From Nymphaea colorata (Eukaryota; Streptophyta; Magnoliopsida; Nymphaeales; Nymphaeaceae): a DNA stretch of 64,000 nucleotides. Below, piece by piece: positions 27,898 to 40,049 of the stretch. The translations under genes and the position numbers were made by a program. Location of the stretch: positions 372,001 through 436,000 of the forward strand of contig NC_045143.1 of NCBI RefSeq assembly GCF_008831285.2. Reading direction: 5' to 3'. Every line of letters begins with the position of its first letter. Position 1 is the stretch's first letter. The notes under the pieces are model-generated. The model was not told the origin of the DNA and did not search any database. It saw nothing but the letters and a program-made list of their open reading frames with translations.

Positions 27898-30310
27898 TCC
27901 CCCTTCAATCTCGAGCGTAGGTTGTAGCGAAGACCGAGATTGTGGCCTAGAGCTGTCAACCGATGATGGGGAAGAGGCTTTGTAAACATGTCAGCTAGCT
28001 TATGAGTGGTCGAAATATATTGAGTAACTAATGATCCAAGAGCCACCTTTTCTCTTACGAAATGAAAATCAAGCTCAATATGCTTCATCCGAGAGTGATG
28101 TGCCGTTTTGATGGTGGATTGCAGGGCAGACAGATTGTCACATAACAACAAGGGAGATTGAGAAAGAAACATTCCAAGATCTTGAAGAATAAATGTGATT
28201 CAAGTGAGCTCTGCTGTTGTCGTTGCAAGGGCATGGTATTCAGCTTCACAAGAAGATCTTGCAACACTTTGTTGTTTTTTGGATGCCCAAGAAATACAAT
28301 TGGGGCCTAGAAAAGTGCAGTAGCCAATGGTAGAACGACGAGTGGAGGGGCAGCCGGCCCAATCTGCATCAGAATAAGCTCGGATTGATAATTTTCTGGG
28401 CTTAAAGAATTGCATTCCAAGAGAGATAGTGCCCTGAATATAGCGAAGAATGCGTTTCAGTAGCTAAAAATGTCGCAGGGAAGGAACGTGCATAAATTGT
28501 GACACATAATTAACAGCATAAGTGATGTCTGGTCGAGTGAAAGTAAGATATTGCAGAGCTCCAACAAGACTGTGATACAACGTAGCATTGGGATATGCTT
28601 CTTCTTCTACAGTGTTGTTGTTATAGACATTAGTAACTATTGGTGTAACAGTTGATCGGCATGATTGCATCTGAGCACGTTCTAGGATGTCTATAGCATA
28701 GCATTGCTGATTGAGAAACAGGCCGAAAGCAGTGCGTTGGACTTGAATGCCTAAGAAGTAATGTAAGTCCCCAAGATCTGTCATAGCAAAAGTACGAGAT
28801 ACTTCATTCTGAAAGGATGCAAGAAAAGTTGGACTGTTGCCGGTGAGAATGATATCATCCACATAAAAGAGAAGAATGGTTACAGTCGATTGTTGGAGTC
28901 TCACAAATAACGATGGATCTGAAGAGCTGGCTTGAAAATTGTGAGAGAATAAAAATTGAGCAAAGTGATCATACCAAGCTCGCGGGGCCTGTTTGAGACC
29001 GTATAGAGCACGATTTAATTTGCAAACATGGTGAAGAAACCGAGCATCTTGGAAACCTGGAGGCTGCTCAATAAAAACAGTTTCAGTCAAATATCCATTC
29101 AGAAATGCATTTTTGACATCAAGTTGTTTAAGAGGCCAGCTATTCATAAGAGCAACAGAAAGTATGATCCGAATAGTTGCTGGTTTAACAACTAGTGAGA
29201 AGGTTTCAAGAAAATCCATGCCTTCAATTTGAGTATAGCCCTGTGCCACCAGCCTGGCTTTAAGTCTGTCAATGTGTCCTTCACTATTCAATTTTGTTTT
29301 GTAAACCCATCGGCTGCCAATAATATGCATGGAGGGGTCAAGAGGTACAAAGGTCCAAGTATCATTTGCAATCAAAGCTGCCATTTCATCTTCCATAGCA
29401 CGCCTCCAGCCGGGATGTTTAAGGGCAATGGAGAAATGTTTAGGTTCAGCGGGAGCAAGGGTAGTTAATATGTATTTGGGATTGGGTTTGACAATACCAT
29501 GTTGAGAATGTGTGACCATAGGGTGAGACGGTCTGGTCATGGTATTAGGTAAGGCATTAGATGGGATAGGAGAAGGAGGACTAGGTGGCGATGGTGAAGG
29601 AGGAGGTGGCGAGCTAGGTGGTGATGGTGAAGGAAGAGGTGGCGAGCTAGGTAGCGATGGTGAAGGGAGAGGTGGCGAGCTAGGTGGTAATGGTGAAGAA
29701 GAACCGGCATCTCTGGTGATGGCAGAGGTAAGGGAGAAATGGCTGGTGGTGGTAGAGTAGAGGTAGAAAGGGAAGGTTCAGGTTCACTATTGTGAAGTCT
29801 GGCAACATCATGAGGGTTCACTTCAATGAGAGCAGGCTGATTAGATTGAATAGCGACCGGAGAGAAGGACACAAGATCATGAGCAAAATTGTATTTCAGT
29901 TGTGTGCTAGCCAAACCTTGATTGAAGGGAAAACATTGTTCATCAAACACTACGTGTCTGGAAATATAGACCCGATTTGTCAAGGGATAAGGGCAGCGAT
30001 AACCTTTGTGTTGGTCACTATATCCTATGAAGACACATGGTAAAGATTTGGGTTCAAATTTGTGTTTATTGTAGCTTTTGATGTAGGGAAAACATCTACA
30101 CCCAAAAGTCCTTAGGCAAGAATAGTCGGGAGGTTTATGAAATAAGCTTTCATATGGACTTAGCATTTGGAGCGTGGATGTCGGCAACCGATTTATGAGC
30201 CACACAGCAGTAGTGAAGGCTTCCACCCAATGTTTTGCTAGAACATTACTATGGAATAGTAGAGTTAATCCAAGTTCAGTAACTGACCTGTGTTTTCGTT
30301 CCACCAACCC
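27898..30310 (-). pseudogene. copia pol remnant: integrase C-terminal part, reverse transcriptase, RNase H
   Basis: Read leftward: integrase C-terminal part from ERKHR (about 30300) through AFTTAVWLINRLP and the CVFIGY block; a Pro/His-rich linker; reverse transcriptase with RWVYKTKLN, the core LLFYVDDIILTG (about 28860) and the YFLGIQV block; RNase H with YSDADWAG and SCEAEYHAL; and the C-terminal ADMFTKPLP. Defects seen are a frame break in the linker near 29540, a TAG near 28464 (before LLKRILRY) and a TGA near 28200 (after AELT). The catalytic YVDD is intact. Retrotransposon origin is certain. Confidence 0.93.
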
Positions 30311-32221
30311 ATTCTATTCAGGTGTTTTTGGACAGGCCTTGAGATGTTTGATTCCACATTCTCTTAGATAAGAGAGAAAAGCATTGTTATTAAATTCACC
30401 ACCTTCATCACTTTGAAAAAATTTAACAGATCTTCCAAATTGTGTACTCACCATCTTATGAAACTCCATAAACTTGGCAAAAAAATCAGACTTAGATTTT
30501 AATGGGTAGATCCAAGAATAGCGAGAATGATGATCAACAAAGAGCGCATAATATCGAAACTTTTGACATGAATCAACCGGTGCTGGTCCCCAAAGATCAC
30601 AATGAATTTTTTCAAAGGATTCATAATATTCATCATCTAATGGAAAAAACGGCAAGCGTGTTGCTTTGCCCAATTGACAACTTTGACAAATGGAAAACAT
30701 AGACATTTTTGCTGCTAAATTTATTCTACCCTTGGATGACAAAAAATCAATGATCTTAGCTGATGGATGCCCGAGCCGACTGTGCCAAATCTCTGAAGTT
30801 GCTATCCTGAAACGATCAGAAAAAAATACTGCCTTTGGTCTGGTCTTGAGCACATACAAATCTCCCTTTCTAGCTCCCTTGGCAATCGTCTGATTGGTTT
30901 CCTTATCCTTAATCACAAAAGAATCAGATGTACACTCAAAGACATAGCGCATAGACGGGGTAAGCTGACTCACGGAAATAAGATTTTTCTTTATAGCAGG
31001 AACAACCAACACATTATCAAGAGTAAGAGTCGTATTTCCAAGATCAAGATTAGTAGAACCAATATGAGTTATTGGTAAATGCTTCCCGTTTCCAACCATA
31101 ACTGAATCAGTTCCATGATATTTAATGAGATGATTGAGAGTACCTGGATCATCTGTAATATGAGAAGTTGCGCCAGTGTCCGGATACCAGTCTGCATTAT
31201 TAGGATCGGCAACTTGAACAGTGAAAAAAATTTGTAGAAGATCTTTGGGTTGATACGCCTGATTGAATCTGTGGTAGCATTTGAATGTCGTGTGGTTACT
31301 CAGTCCACAAATTTGACACGCTGTTTTAACTGAAGGCTGAGTGGTACTTTGATCGGCGTTGGCTGGAGTATTGGTGGGACGAGATTGAGAAGCATGTGGA
31401 AAACCACGTCCTCGCGAGTTGAAGCGAGGGTTGCTGTTTTTCCTGGTATACTGAGCACGTCCTCTGTAGTTGTGAAAGTAGGAGGGTTGAGCTGGAACTT
31501 GCTGGCTTATGAACGCAACATTTGGATTAAGTTGAAACCCATGGATGTTTTTCATGTTGTCATGGCTTTCAAGCAGAGAGACAACATCAATATATGCAGG
31601 AATAGGAGGCCGAAGTATCGACATCATAAACGATTCATAACCTGCTCCAAGCCCATTTATGAGCCAATAAACTTTGTCTTGATCCGACAGAGGTTTCCCA
31701 ATGGCTGCCAATTCATCACATATGGTTTTGAAACTTGTTACATACTCAGTAACAGTTTTTTCTTGCTTTTGAAACGTCTGCAATTTTCTGTTTAACAGAA
31801 ATTCTCGGTCTTTGGATTCTCTAGCAAAGACCTTTGAAAGAGCAGTCCAAACTTCGGAAGAAGTTTGGAGTCCGACCACAAGACCTAGCACTTCTTCAGA
31901 TAGTGATCCAGTGATCTACCCTCTAAGGAGTCGGTCTGATTTTTTCCAGGCAAGAAATTCTGGATTTGGGACAGAACGGGCCTCGCCATTTTCAATAGTT
32001 TCAATGGTGGAGGTCGGTTTGGAGATTTGTCCTTCTATAAATCCCATCATGTCTTGGCTTTGAATGAGTCCAAGCATTTGGGTCTTCCAAAGCAAGTAAT
32101 TCTTGTGGGAGAGTTTGATAGAGACAAAATTTGCAACATTAATGTTGGAAGGATATGGATACTTAGCTGCCATGATAAGCGAAGGAGATGCTCCGGTCGA
32201 AGAGGATGCACTGGAAGCCAT
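30311..32221 (-). pseudogene. copia gag and protease-integrase remnant
   Basis: The gag start is at 32221 (MASSASSSTG). A gag core includes NYLLWKTQ; then an in-frame TAG near 31917 follows DRLLRG. The frame resumes with VWTALSKVF and YVTSFK, a CCHC zinc knuckle (CQICGLSNHTTFKC), protease DTGATSH, the GAG_pre-integrase block with IWHSRLGHP, and the integrase HHCC/DDE part with DLWGPAP and SDEGGEF. A second TAG near 30312 interrupts the integrase immediately before the conserved NGLVERKHR block. Confidence 0.93.
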
Positions 32222-32249
32222 GGAGAAAACGAAAATCCTCACGGAGATA

Positions 32250-32261
32250 GCTCTGATACCA
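32250..32261 (-). promoter_or_regulatory. Primer-binding site of the copia element
   Basis: TGGTATCAGAGC on the minus strand directly abuts the 5' LTR end (CTTTCA). It is complementary to the 3' end of initiator tRNA-Met, the usual primer of plant copia elements. Confidence 0.95.
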
Positions 32262-32739
32262 TGAAAGAAAAGATGCACGACTAAGATTTTTTAAGTGGTT
32301 CGGAGTAAAATCCTACGTCCACTGTCTCTCACACCTATTAGGCGATAGATGTGAGGTTCCCTTAATGTGAGAATTTATACATGATTTGTTGAAGAGATTG
32401 TTAAACAATCCTTCCTTGAATTTTTTGTTTCTATAATCCTTTCTTTCTCTTTTGATAAAGGGATGTTGCCACTTTTCTTGCCTTAGATTCTTGCCTTTGC
32501 GATCTTGATAGATTTCTCCAGATTTAACAAGTATAGTTGCCTTTTTGCTGGATTTGTCACGATCTTCATGATTTTTTTCAATCGCCTTGTGATCTTGATT
32601 GATTTCTTCCAATCTAGCGAGTATAGTTGCCTTGTTGGTGGATTTGTCATGATTTTCTTCATTTGTTGAACTGGCATGATCTCCACAATTTCTTTCATCC
32701 GATGGACAGCTATAACTATCAGCAGTTTATGCGTTAACA
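32262..32739 (-). repeat. 5' LTR of the copia element
   Basis: 478 bp; the pair of 27431-27897, with a 14-bp internal duplication near 32480 that the other copy lacks. Confidence 0.92.
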
Positions 32740-32882
32740 TCCCCCTTCAATTTCGAGTATAGGTTGCAGCGAAGACCGAGATTGTGGCCTAGAGCTGTCA
32801 ACCGATGATGGGGGAAGAGGCTTTGTAAACATGTCAGCTAGCTTATGAGTGGTCGAAATATATTGAGTAACTAATGATCCAA
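32740..32882 (-). mobile_element. Truncated second copia copy (3' end of pol)
   Basis: The 143 bp right of the LTR match 27898-28039: polypurine tract, then the RNase H C-terminus with THKLADMFTKPLP. So the 5' LTR of the main element also serves as the 3' LTR of a second, truncated element. At 32882 homology stops and host DNA (TATATGTTATTTACGAATAAA) resumes. Confidence 0.9.
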
Positions 32883-32989
32883 TAGCTAGCTTATATATGT
32901 TATTTACGAATAAAAAAAAAAAACAAAATAGGATGAAGGGCAAGAAAAAAGTCATTTTCATCTAAGGATTTTATCGGATCATTTTAGGC

Positions 32990-34700
32990 ACAATTCTCTA
33001 AGCAATTTTCGTGTTGAGCTCGAGTTCGACTTGATTAAGGCTCGACAAACTTGTTTGAATAGAATTGATGTTCATTTTTACGTGTTAAGCTCGAGTCTAA
33101 CATGATATTGGCTCGACAAACTCGTTTGTATAGAAATAATATTCATTGTTTCGTGTTGTTCTCAAGCTCAACTCGATTAAGGCTCTACAACCCGTTTGAA
33201 TAGAAACGAAATTCATTGTTTCTTGTTGAGCTCAAACTCGACTCAATTAAGGCTCAATAAACTCATTTGAAAAGAATTGATATTCGTAGTTTCTTGTTGA
33301 GCTTGAGCTCGATTTGATTAAGGCTCGACAAACTCGTTTGTATAAAAATAGTATTCATTGTTTCGTGTTGAGCTCGAGCTCGACTCGATTAAGGCTCGAC
33401 AAACTCGTTTAAATAGAATTGAGGTTCATTATTACGTGTTGAGCTCAAGTCTAACTCGATTAAGGCTCGACAAACTCGTTTGTATAGAAACAATATTCAT
33501 TGTTTCGTGTTCAGCTCGAGCTCAACTCGATTAAGACTTGAGAAACTTGTTTGAATAGAATTGATGTTCATTGTTTCTTCTTGAGATCATGCTCAACTCG
33601 ATTATGGCTCGACAAACCCGTTTGAATAGAATTGATATTCATTGTTTCTTGTTGAGCTCAAGCTCAACTCAATTAAGGCTCGACAAACTCGTTTGAATAG
33701 AATTGATATTCATTGTTTCTTGTTGAGTTTGAGCTCGACTCGATTAAGGCTCGACAAACTCGTTTGTATAAAAATAATATTCACTGTTTCATGTTGAGCT
33801 CGAGTCTAACTCGATTAAGACTCGACAAACTTGTTTGAATAGAATGGATGTTCATCTTTACGTGTTGAGCTCGAGTCTAACATGATTTAGGCTCGACAAA
33901 CTCGTTTGTATAGAAATAATATTCATTGTTTCGTGTTGAGCTCGAGCTCGACTCGACTGAGGCTCGACAAACTCATTTGAATAAAATTGATACTCATTGT
34001 TTCTTCTTTAGCTCAAGCTCGACTCGATTAAGGCTCGACAAACTCGTTTGAATAAAATTGATATTCATTGTTTCTTGTTGAGCTTGAGCTTGACTCGATT
34101 AAGGCTATTCAAACTCGTTTGTATAAAAATAATATTCGTTGTTTCGTGTTGAGCTCTACTCGATTAAGGCTCGACAAACTCGTTTGAATAGAATTGATGT
34201 TGATCGCTACGTGTTGACCTCGAGTCTAACTCGATTAGGGCTCGACAAACTTGTTTGTACAGAAATAATATTCATTGTTTCGTTTTGAGTTCGAGCTCGA
34301 CTCGATTAAGGCTCGACAAACTCGTTTGAATAGAATTGATATTCATTGTTTCTTGTTGAGATCAAGCTCGACTCGATTAAGGCTCAACAAACCCGTTTGA
34401 ATAGAATTGATATTCATTGTTTCTTGTTGATCTCAAGCTCGACTCGATTAAGGCTTGACAAACTCGTTTGAATAGAATTAAGCTCGAGCTCGACGAACTC
34501 ATAAACTTGTTTAAATATATCAACTCGATTAAGGACGGCTAACTCTATTAGGCCTAGAGCTTGAATCGGCAGTTACGTGTTTAGCTTCAACTCGATTATT
34601 TGAACGAGTTGACTCGTGAACTCGAGCTCGACTTGTTAAGAAAATAATTTGGCTCGAACTTGTTCACGAGCCGAGCTTTAACGAGTCGAGCTTAAGTAGA
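32990..34700. repeat. ~75-bp CTCGA-rich satellite array 2 (about 20 units)
   Basis: Same two unit types as array 1 and the same degenerate right-hand junction (34480-34700). It is shorter than array 1 by about ten units, which fits unequal exchange. Confidence 0.93.
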
Positions 34701-35654
34701 TCGACTCATTGTCCACCCCTAATTTCAGGTAACCTAGTTTTAGTGTGCATGAATTGAAGCATTTTCAATGGTTAACGCTGTTAATTATTCCTTCCTGGAG
34801 CCGTATATGTTATACCCACTCCAGGAGCAATTGTTGAGTGTACATAACATTTAATAATCTTACTAAGAAACTTATGGTGTTGCTAGGACCACGATATCTC
34901 ACTCTTGTGGGAAGTACTCGAATGTTATTTCTATATATGGGTGCTTACTTTTACAGGCTTAACACACTCTACAAGCGTAACACAAAGACTTTGAGATTTA
35001 TAATTGCAATGAACCTGAAATCGCTGCCCTCTCAATGGAATAAAACAACTTCCTCCCAAAAGTCCTCAACAGTATCCAAATTGCACTATCTTTTATAGAA
35101 TGATCATCAGCAGTAATAAAAAACAATCTTGACCGACATATATGATACATACCCTAAAAGAATGTGACATACATGATACTCTTACCGCAATTTTTTGCCA
35201 AATTGTTTTATTTTATGATGTGCTTGAAGTATTTAGCTTCTTGTCATTTAATTTCAAATTTCAAACTTCCCTTGTCGGCATGTAAAATGGTGTTGTTTTA
35301 ATAACTTGAGGTGTTGGATTGGTGCGTAGTAAGATGTTGGCCATGACAGTATAGAAAAAGAGGGTTCCCCTTGATTTGTTTTTGTTTTTGCTTTCTTTAC
35401 AAGTGGAGAAGATTGGAGGAATCATGTGTTTCCATTTGCTACATATTCTTTATTAGGAAAAAGAAAAAAAAAATACCACAATTTTCACATAATGAATGAA
35501 TATATATACGTTCATTTTATTGCATTGTATTTAAGTCTCATGCTTGAATTTTAACCTTCTTGAAGGACATAATCGAAGGTCTAAGTTCGCAAGACATATT
35601 GCCGGGGAACTCGTGAGAGGGCTTTGCTCGTGACGTGACCTACCGGTGAAGCCG

Positions 35655-36973
35655 ATGGGCAAAAAAAACAAAGGGAAAAGCAAAGCTGAAGAAGTACGTC
35701 CATTCTACTCTACTGGTTTTGTTCTTAGTAATGATGCTTTCATTTGCAGAGTATCATCTCATTAATTTTGCAGTATTATCAATGTTGTATAGTTGAGCAA
35801 GATTATCTAAAATGAACTTCCGCTGCATTTGCATATATAGGCTGACACGTCCAGAAGTGCAAACGAAGCAGCTGAACAAAACGATGAACCGCACCCCGAT
35901 GTGGTCAAATACTGCCAACGACTTGCTAAAAGTCATCGGGTAAGTCTTTTATGTATATATATATACATCATAGTTACAAACAACGCATTTTTTTAGAAAA
36001 AAAAAATTTTTTAAGTGATAAATTAAATTGCTGTTAAAACTTAAAAAAAACATGTTTTTTTTAAAAAAAAATAAGAACGAAAAAAACTGTTTTTAACCCC
36101 CTTTTTAACGTTTTTTAAATTTTTTTTCTTTTTTCATTTTTTTAATGCCAAACAATTTTTTTTATTTTTTATTTTTTCTTTGTTGAAAATCTATTTATTT
36201 TTTTTATGTTTGTGTTATTAATTCTCACTTATTTTATTTTTTTTATTTTTAGTTTTTCACACATTTAAAATTTTGAAATGTTTTTTGTGATTATGATATG
36301 TACACACCACAAGGTAGGTGCTTAGGCTTTGGGGAACAATGTGGAAAATGTTCAATTGTCAATTTGAGACTCTTTTTCATTAGTTGTTGATGGTAAGTAA
36401 AGTTGAAATGCAACTTAGGCCCAGGGCAGAATCACGATTTTTTTTTGTCTGATTCAAATTATAGTTTCAAAACTTTAACAAGAACCAAAATAGTCATTTT
36501 CCAAATTTATTTATACGTTGATCCTAAAATTTTAAAATTTACACGTAATATTTTTATTTTTTAACGCGGCCATGGCCTTTGCATGTAATTTTAAAAAAAA
36601 AATCATTTAATCTGTAAAAGTTTTTTGAAAAGTTATATTTTGATTCCACTTGAAATTTTGAAATTACAGCTCCACTCTCCTAATAAAAAAGATTATATCT
36701 CCCCTAGGTTAGACCACCATGGTTGCACTCGAGTAATTAAATTTTTTTCTTGAAGTTATACTTCCAGCTCTTGTTCATATTAATTATATATATATATATA
36801 TTTTGTAGGTTAAAGATGTGATCGAATCGCGTGAGCAGAATGATTGGACGGTGCGCCCACATATTGCACCCTGTGGTCATGTCTCCATGGCGCCTGACCG
36901 CTGCGTTTCCTGTGAGATGTTTGATGAGTTATCTGTAGCAGAGGAATGGAAAAATGATTCTTCCAAGCAGTAG
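35655..36973 (+). CDS. Unrecognised small protein, copy 3 (100 aa, CGH...CxxC motif)
   Basis: Exons 35655-35693, 35841-35939 and 36809-36973 have the same phases and lengths as copy 2 and encode 100 residues. It differs from copy 2 at a handful of residues: Q-N-D for Q-T-D and D-V-V for D-L-V in exon 2; K-D-V, R-E-Q and P-D-R-C in exon 3. The motif IAPCGHVSMAPDRC is intact. An AATAAA lies at 37101-37106. Intron 2 is 869 bp. The frame is open throughout although the introns and flanks carry indels relative to copy 2, which suggests that coding constraint has acted. No function can be assigned. Confidence 0.72.
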
Positions 36974-37604
36974 ATTGATCCGATGCTTCTCTTCCGTTGT
37001 CATCTCATGCTGAAGACTGAAGACTTTCTCAAATTTGGTTTCTTTGCACCGCATTTAATAGATTCCTACCGAGAAACAAGTGTTTCTTTCATCATGAGGA
37101 AATAAACTTTGGTTGTTTGCACCGCAATTAATTCATGAGCTGACTTCTGCTATATGTTGGAAATGTTTTTTTATGCTTCTTCGTCTTCCCCATTGACTGC
37201 GTTGTTGCTCTTTCAATCGAATGGGAAATCCAGACGATTCGGCGAATTGGTGATCAATCGAATCGGAATTTAAATATGTTTTTCAGTAATAGCTTATATT
37301 TGTGACGAAATATGGTGAGAATAATGCGATACCTACAAAAATAATGCGATGACATACGATATGGTAGACAATCGCGATAATGGCGTGCTTTTTAGAAGAC
37401 GTATATGTACAAAAAATAATGCGACGATCATATACGATACGATTGATAAATTGCAATTTCCGCCGAATCATTTTCTTTTATTATTTAACATATTTGGCTT
37501 CTTCTCGTTAACTTCAAATTTTGAACTTTCCATGTGAACATGTAATGGCTAAACTTGGTTCGACAAAGAGAAGATACCAAGGAATTCTCCTTAATGTGGT
37601 TTTA

Positions 37605-37915
37605 AGTAGACAGGTGCGATGGTGCTACCAATGAAGCGTGGTTTGCAAAGCCATGAAACATATAGAAGCCTGATAAAGTTGGCATATGGCAATGCTTTTT
37701 TGCCTAATGGAGCATATATAAAAAGAAAATGAAAGTATATCCATATGAGTACCTCCCATCTTCTTACTTTGTAATAAAAGGGAAAAAAAAAAACAGAAAC
37801 AAATCAAGGGGAACAGATTTTGCTTCAATCGAAAGATGTCTCTGGTGGATGCCATTTTTTCTTTCCAGAGTTACAAAAATAACCAATATACAACCTTGGC
37901 ACCTATCTGTACGCA
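37605..37915 (-). repeat. Inverted copy of the fourth gene's 5' flank, downstream of copy 3
   Basis: Its reverse complement follows 39718-40005 base block by base block: CAGATAGGTGCC, TGGTTATTTTTG, AATGGCATCCACC, TACAAAGTAAGAAGATGGGAGG, CCATTAGGCAAAAAAG, CCAACTTTATCA, GCAAACCACGCT. Compared with block 2, the left arm is lost except for its first ~20 bases, so no hairpin remains. Confidence 0.85.
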
Positions 37916-38694
37916 ATCAATGCGCATCGGCCTATATTTTCTGATTTTAAAGTTGTCTTTAAACTAAAAAATCAATTACTTTTTGTTCATATATATGTCA
38001 CCGCTCTCCGTATCAACTCAGCGTGAACGTTCTTGAGTATTTTATAAATCTGCCTCAATTTATGAAATATTCAATTAACAAAAGTATCAAATTGTTATTG
38101 TTTCTGATAAATCTACCCTGTTAAAATAGAAGCAGTTTGTTAGTGTAGGCAAAATGCCCCAAAATGGATCTCTTCTATCCCCTTATTAAGTTATACAAAT
38201 TAGAAACTAGTTGTTAACTTTGCAAGTACAATATTTCAAAAAGCCGGTTCATTTTTCAAATCATCTATAAAACAATTCAGCTGATTCGATCGTGAATCGG
38301 CCAAAAAGTATCTAAAACATTATTTTCCGAAAAACAGGAACATAAATATTAATTAAGTTAGGAAAAACCTTAATACTATTTTTTTTAAAGAAAAGTTAAA
38401 ATATCGCATGGAGAACCCTTGATAAGGCCGAAAACTAAGAGCCCAAATCAACCTGATTATGACGAAATCATTCAGGTTTGTCACATGGAGAGCTTAAGCC
38501 TTGAAAAAGCCCCACTGACATATTAGAGCAGTGGAAGAGCTAGAAATTCATAAATTGAAGCGAGAAAAACACATATATGTAGCATATATGTTATTTACGA
38601 ATAAAAAAAAAACAAAATAAGTTGAAGGGCAAGAAAAAAGTCATTTTCGTCTAAGGATTTTATCGGATCATTTTAGGCACAATTCTCTAAGCAA

Positions 38695-39006
38695 TTTTCG
38701 TGTTGAGCTCAAGTTCGATTTGATTAAGGCTCGACAAACTTGTTTGAATAGAATTGAAGTTCATCTTTACCTGTTATGCTCGAGTCTAACATGATATTGG
38801 CTCCACAAACTCGTTTGTATAGAAATGATATTCATTGTTTCGTGTTGATCTCGAGCTCGACTCTATTAAGGCTCTACAAACCCGTTTGAATAGAATCGAT
38901 ATTCATTGTTTCTTGAGCTCAAGCTTGACTCACTTAAGGCTCGACAAACTCCTTTGAAAAGAATTGATATTCATTGTTTCTTGTTGAACTTGAGCTCGAC
39001 TCGATT
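38695..39006. repeat. ~75-bp CTCGA-rich satellite array 3 (about 4 units)
   Basis: Four units, then an abrupt end inside a unit at GACTCGATTACAGG. It marks the right edge of the well-conserved duplication. Confidence 0.9.
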
Positions 39007-39139
39007 ACAGGATCTTCGACTTCACTTACCCATACATTTTTCCGTCAACATTCCGCCCCAGTTCCTGAAGTAAAAGGAACTGTCAACTTTATCATGGTCG
39101 GAGGAGAATTAAACAGCCCAGGTAGCAAAAATAAAATTG

Positions 39140-39530
39140 GTTAAGTATTCAGAATATCCAGCAATTTTAGTATGAAACTTATACTACAATTGATACAAGT
39201 AGAACCATCATGACTCTTGGGAGAAGCACTCGAATGTTCCTAAGATAACAATGTTTTCCAAAATGCATTAAGTATGTTTATTTTCTTAATCAACCTAATG
39301 ATGAATACAATTCCATTCAAATGAGTTTGTCGAGCACCATAAGAAATTGAATCCAAATTTATGTTCCAAATCCAGACTTGATATCCAAATCGTAAATTTG
39401 GCTCCGTTAAGAGTAACAGTTGTGTATGAGTACTCAGAATATCCAGCAATTTTAGTATGAAACTTATACTACAATTGGTAGAAGTTGAACTACCATGACT
39501 CTTGGGAGAAGCACTCGAATGTTCTTTCAA
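39140..39530. repeat. Direct duplication, 285 bp apart
   Basis: AGAATATCCAGCAATTTTAG and the following ~90 bases (ATGAAACTTATACTACAATTG, TGACTCTTGGGAGAAGCACTCGAATGTTC) occur at 39151 and again at 39436. The second half is similar to the CTTGTGGGAAGTACTCGAATG anchor of blocks 1-3. Confidence 0.85.
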
Positions 39531-39717
39531 TTAATGGAGCATACTGGTGCTTTATCTTTTCACACGTTTTTTCTACTACATTACAAACATACATATTTTT
39601 CAATTGAATAAAAAAAATACATTTTTAAATTTTTAAAAGTAAAATTTACTTTAAACCATTGAAATGATTTGCGAAGTATTATTATAAAAGTTCCGGAGAT
39701 AATAATGTTGAACCAGA

Positions 39718-40049
39718 TAGATAGGTGCGATGGTTGTATATTGGTTATTTTTGCAACCAAAGTGAAGGGAAAATGGCATCCACCCGAATATCTTTCGATT
39801 GAAGCGAAAGGGTTCCCCTTGATTTGTTTCTGTTTTTTCCTTTTTTTACAAAGTAAGAAGATGGGAGGTATTAATATATATGCTTTCATTTTCTTTATAT
39901 ATATATGCCCATTAGGCAAAAAAGTTGCCATATTGTTCACATAAAACCGCCAACTTTATCATGCATCTATATATTTCGTGTCTGTGCAAACCACGCTCGA
40001 ACATTTTGATCTTTGCGAAGGAGATCATAAGAGGTCTGGGTGTGGGAAC
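39718..40049 (+). promoter_or_regulatory. 5' flank of the fourth small gene (source-like copy of the inverted repeats)
   Basis: The DNA from GATAGGTGCGATGG to GCAAACCACGCTCGAAC lies directly upstream of the ATG at 40050. Its inverted copies are at 26684-27190 and 37605-37915. A TA-rich tract (39894-39906) may include a TATA element. Which copy is ancestral is inferred, not shown. Confidence 0.6.

Larger units (their letters stand above)
27431..32739 (-). mobile_element. Degenerate Ty1/copia LTR retrotransposon
   Basis: Reading leftward, the order is LTR (32262-32739), primer-binding site TGGTATCAGAGC (32250-32261, complementary to initiator tRNA-Met), gag, protease, integrase, reverse transcriptase, RNase H, a polypurine tract AAGGGGGA (27898-27905) and the second LTR (27431-27897). 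This domain order is that of Ty1/copia. Both LTRs run TG...CA. They differ by roughly 14 substitutions plus small indels by eye. In-frame stops and a frame break make it non-autonomous. It sits inside the duplicated host segment, after GTAGGCAAAATG. Confidence 0.96.
34700..38690. repeat. Segmental duplication block 3
   Basis: Block 3 is a close copy of block 2, without the ~770-bp insert of block 2 and without about 60 bp near 35288. The right part (38160-38590) keeps the host sequence that was deleted at the copia insertion in block 2. Confidence 0.9.

Noticed and set aside
29540-29760. Gly-rich plus-strand open frame (GGDGEGG repeats)
   Set aside because: Antisense of the Pro/His-rich linker in the copia polyprotein.
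19441-37537. A 62-codon open frame (MTYDMVDN...) present three times at 19441, 26425 and 37349
   Set aside because: It lies in duplicated non-coding flank, has an equally long open frame on the other strand, shows no codon-position bias that I can see and has no recognisable motif; its repetition is explained by the block duplication.
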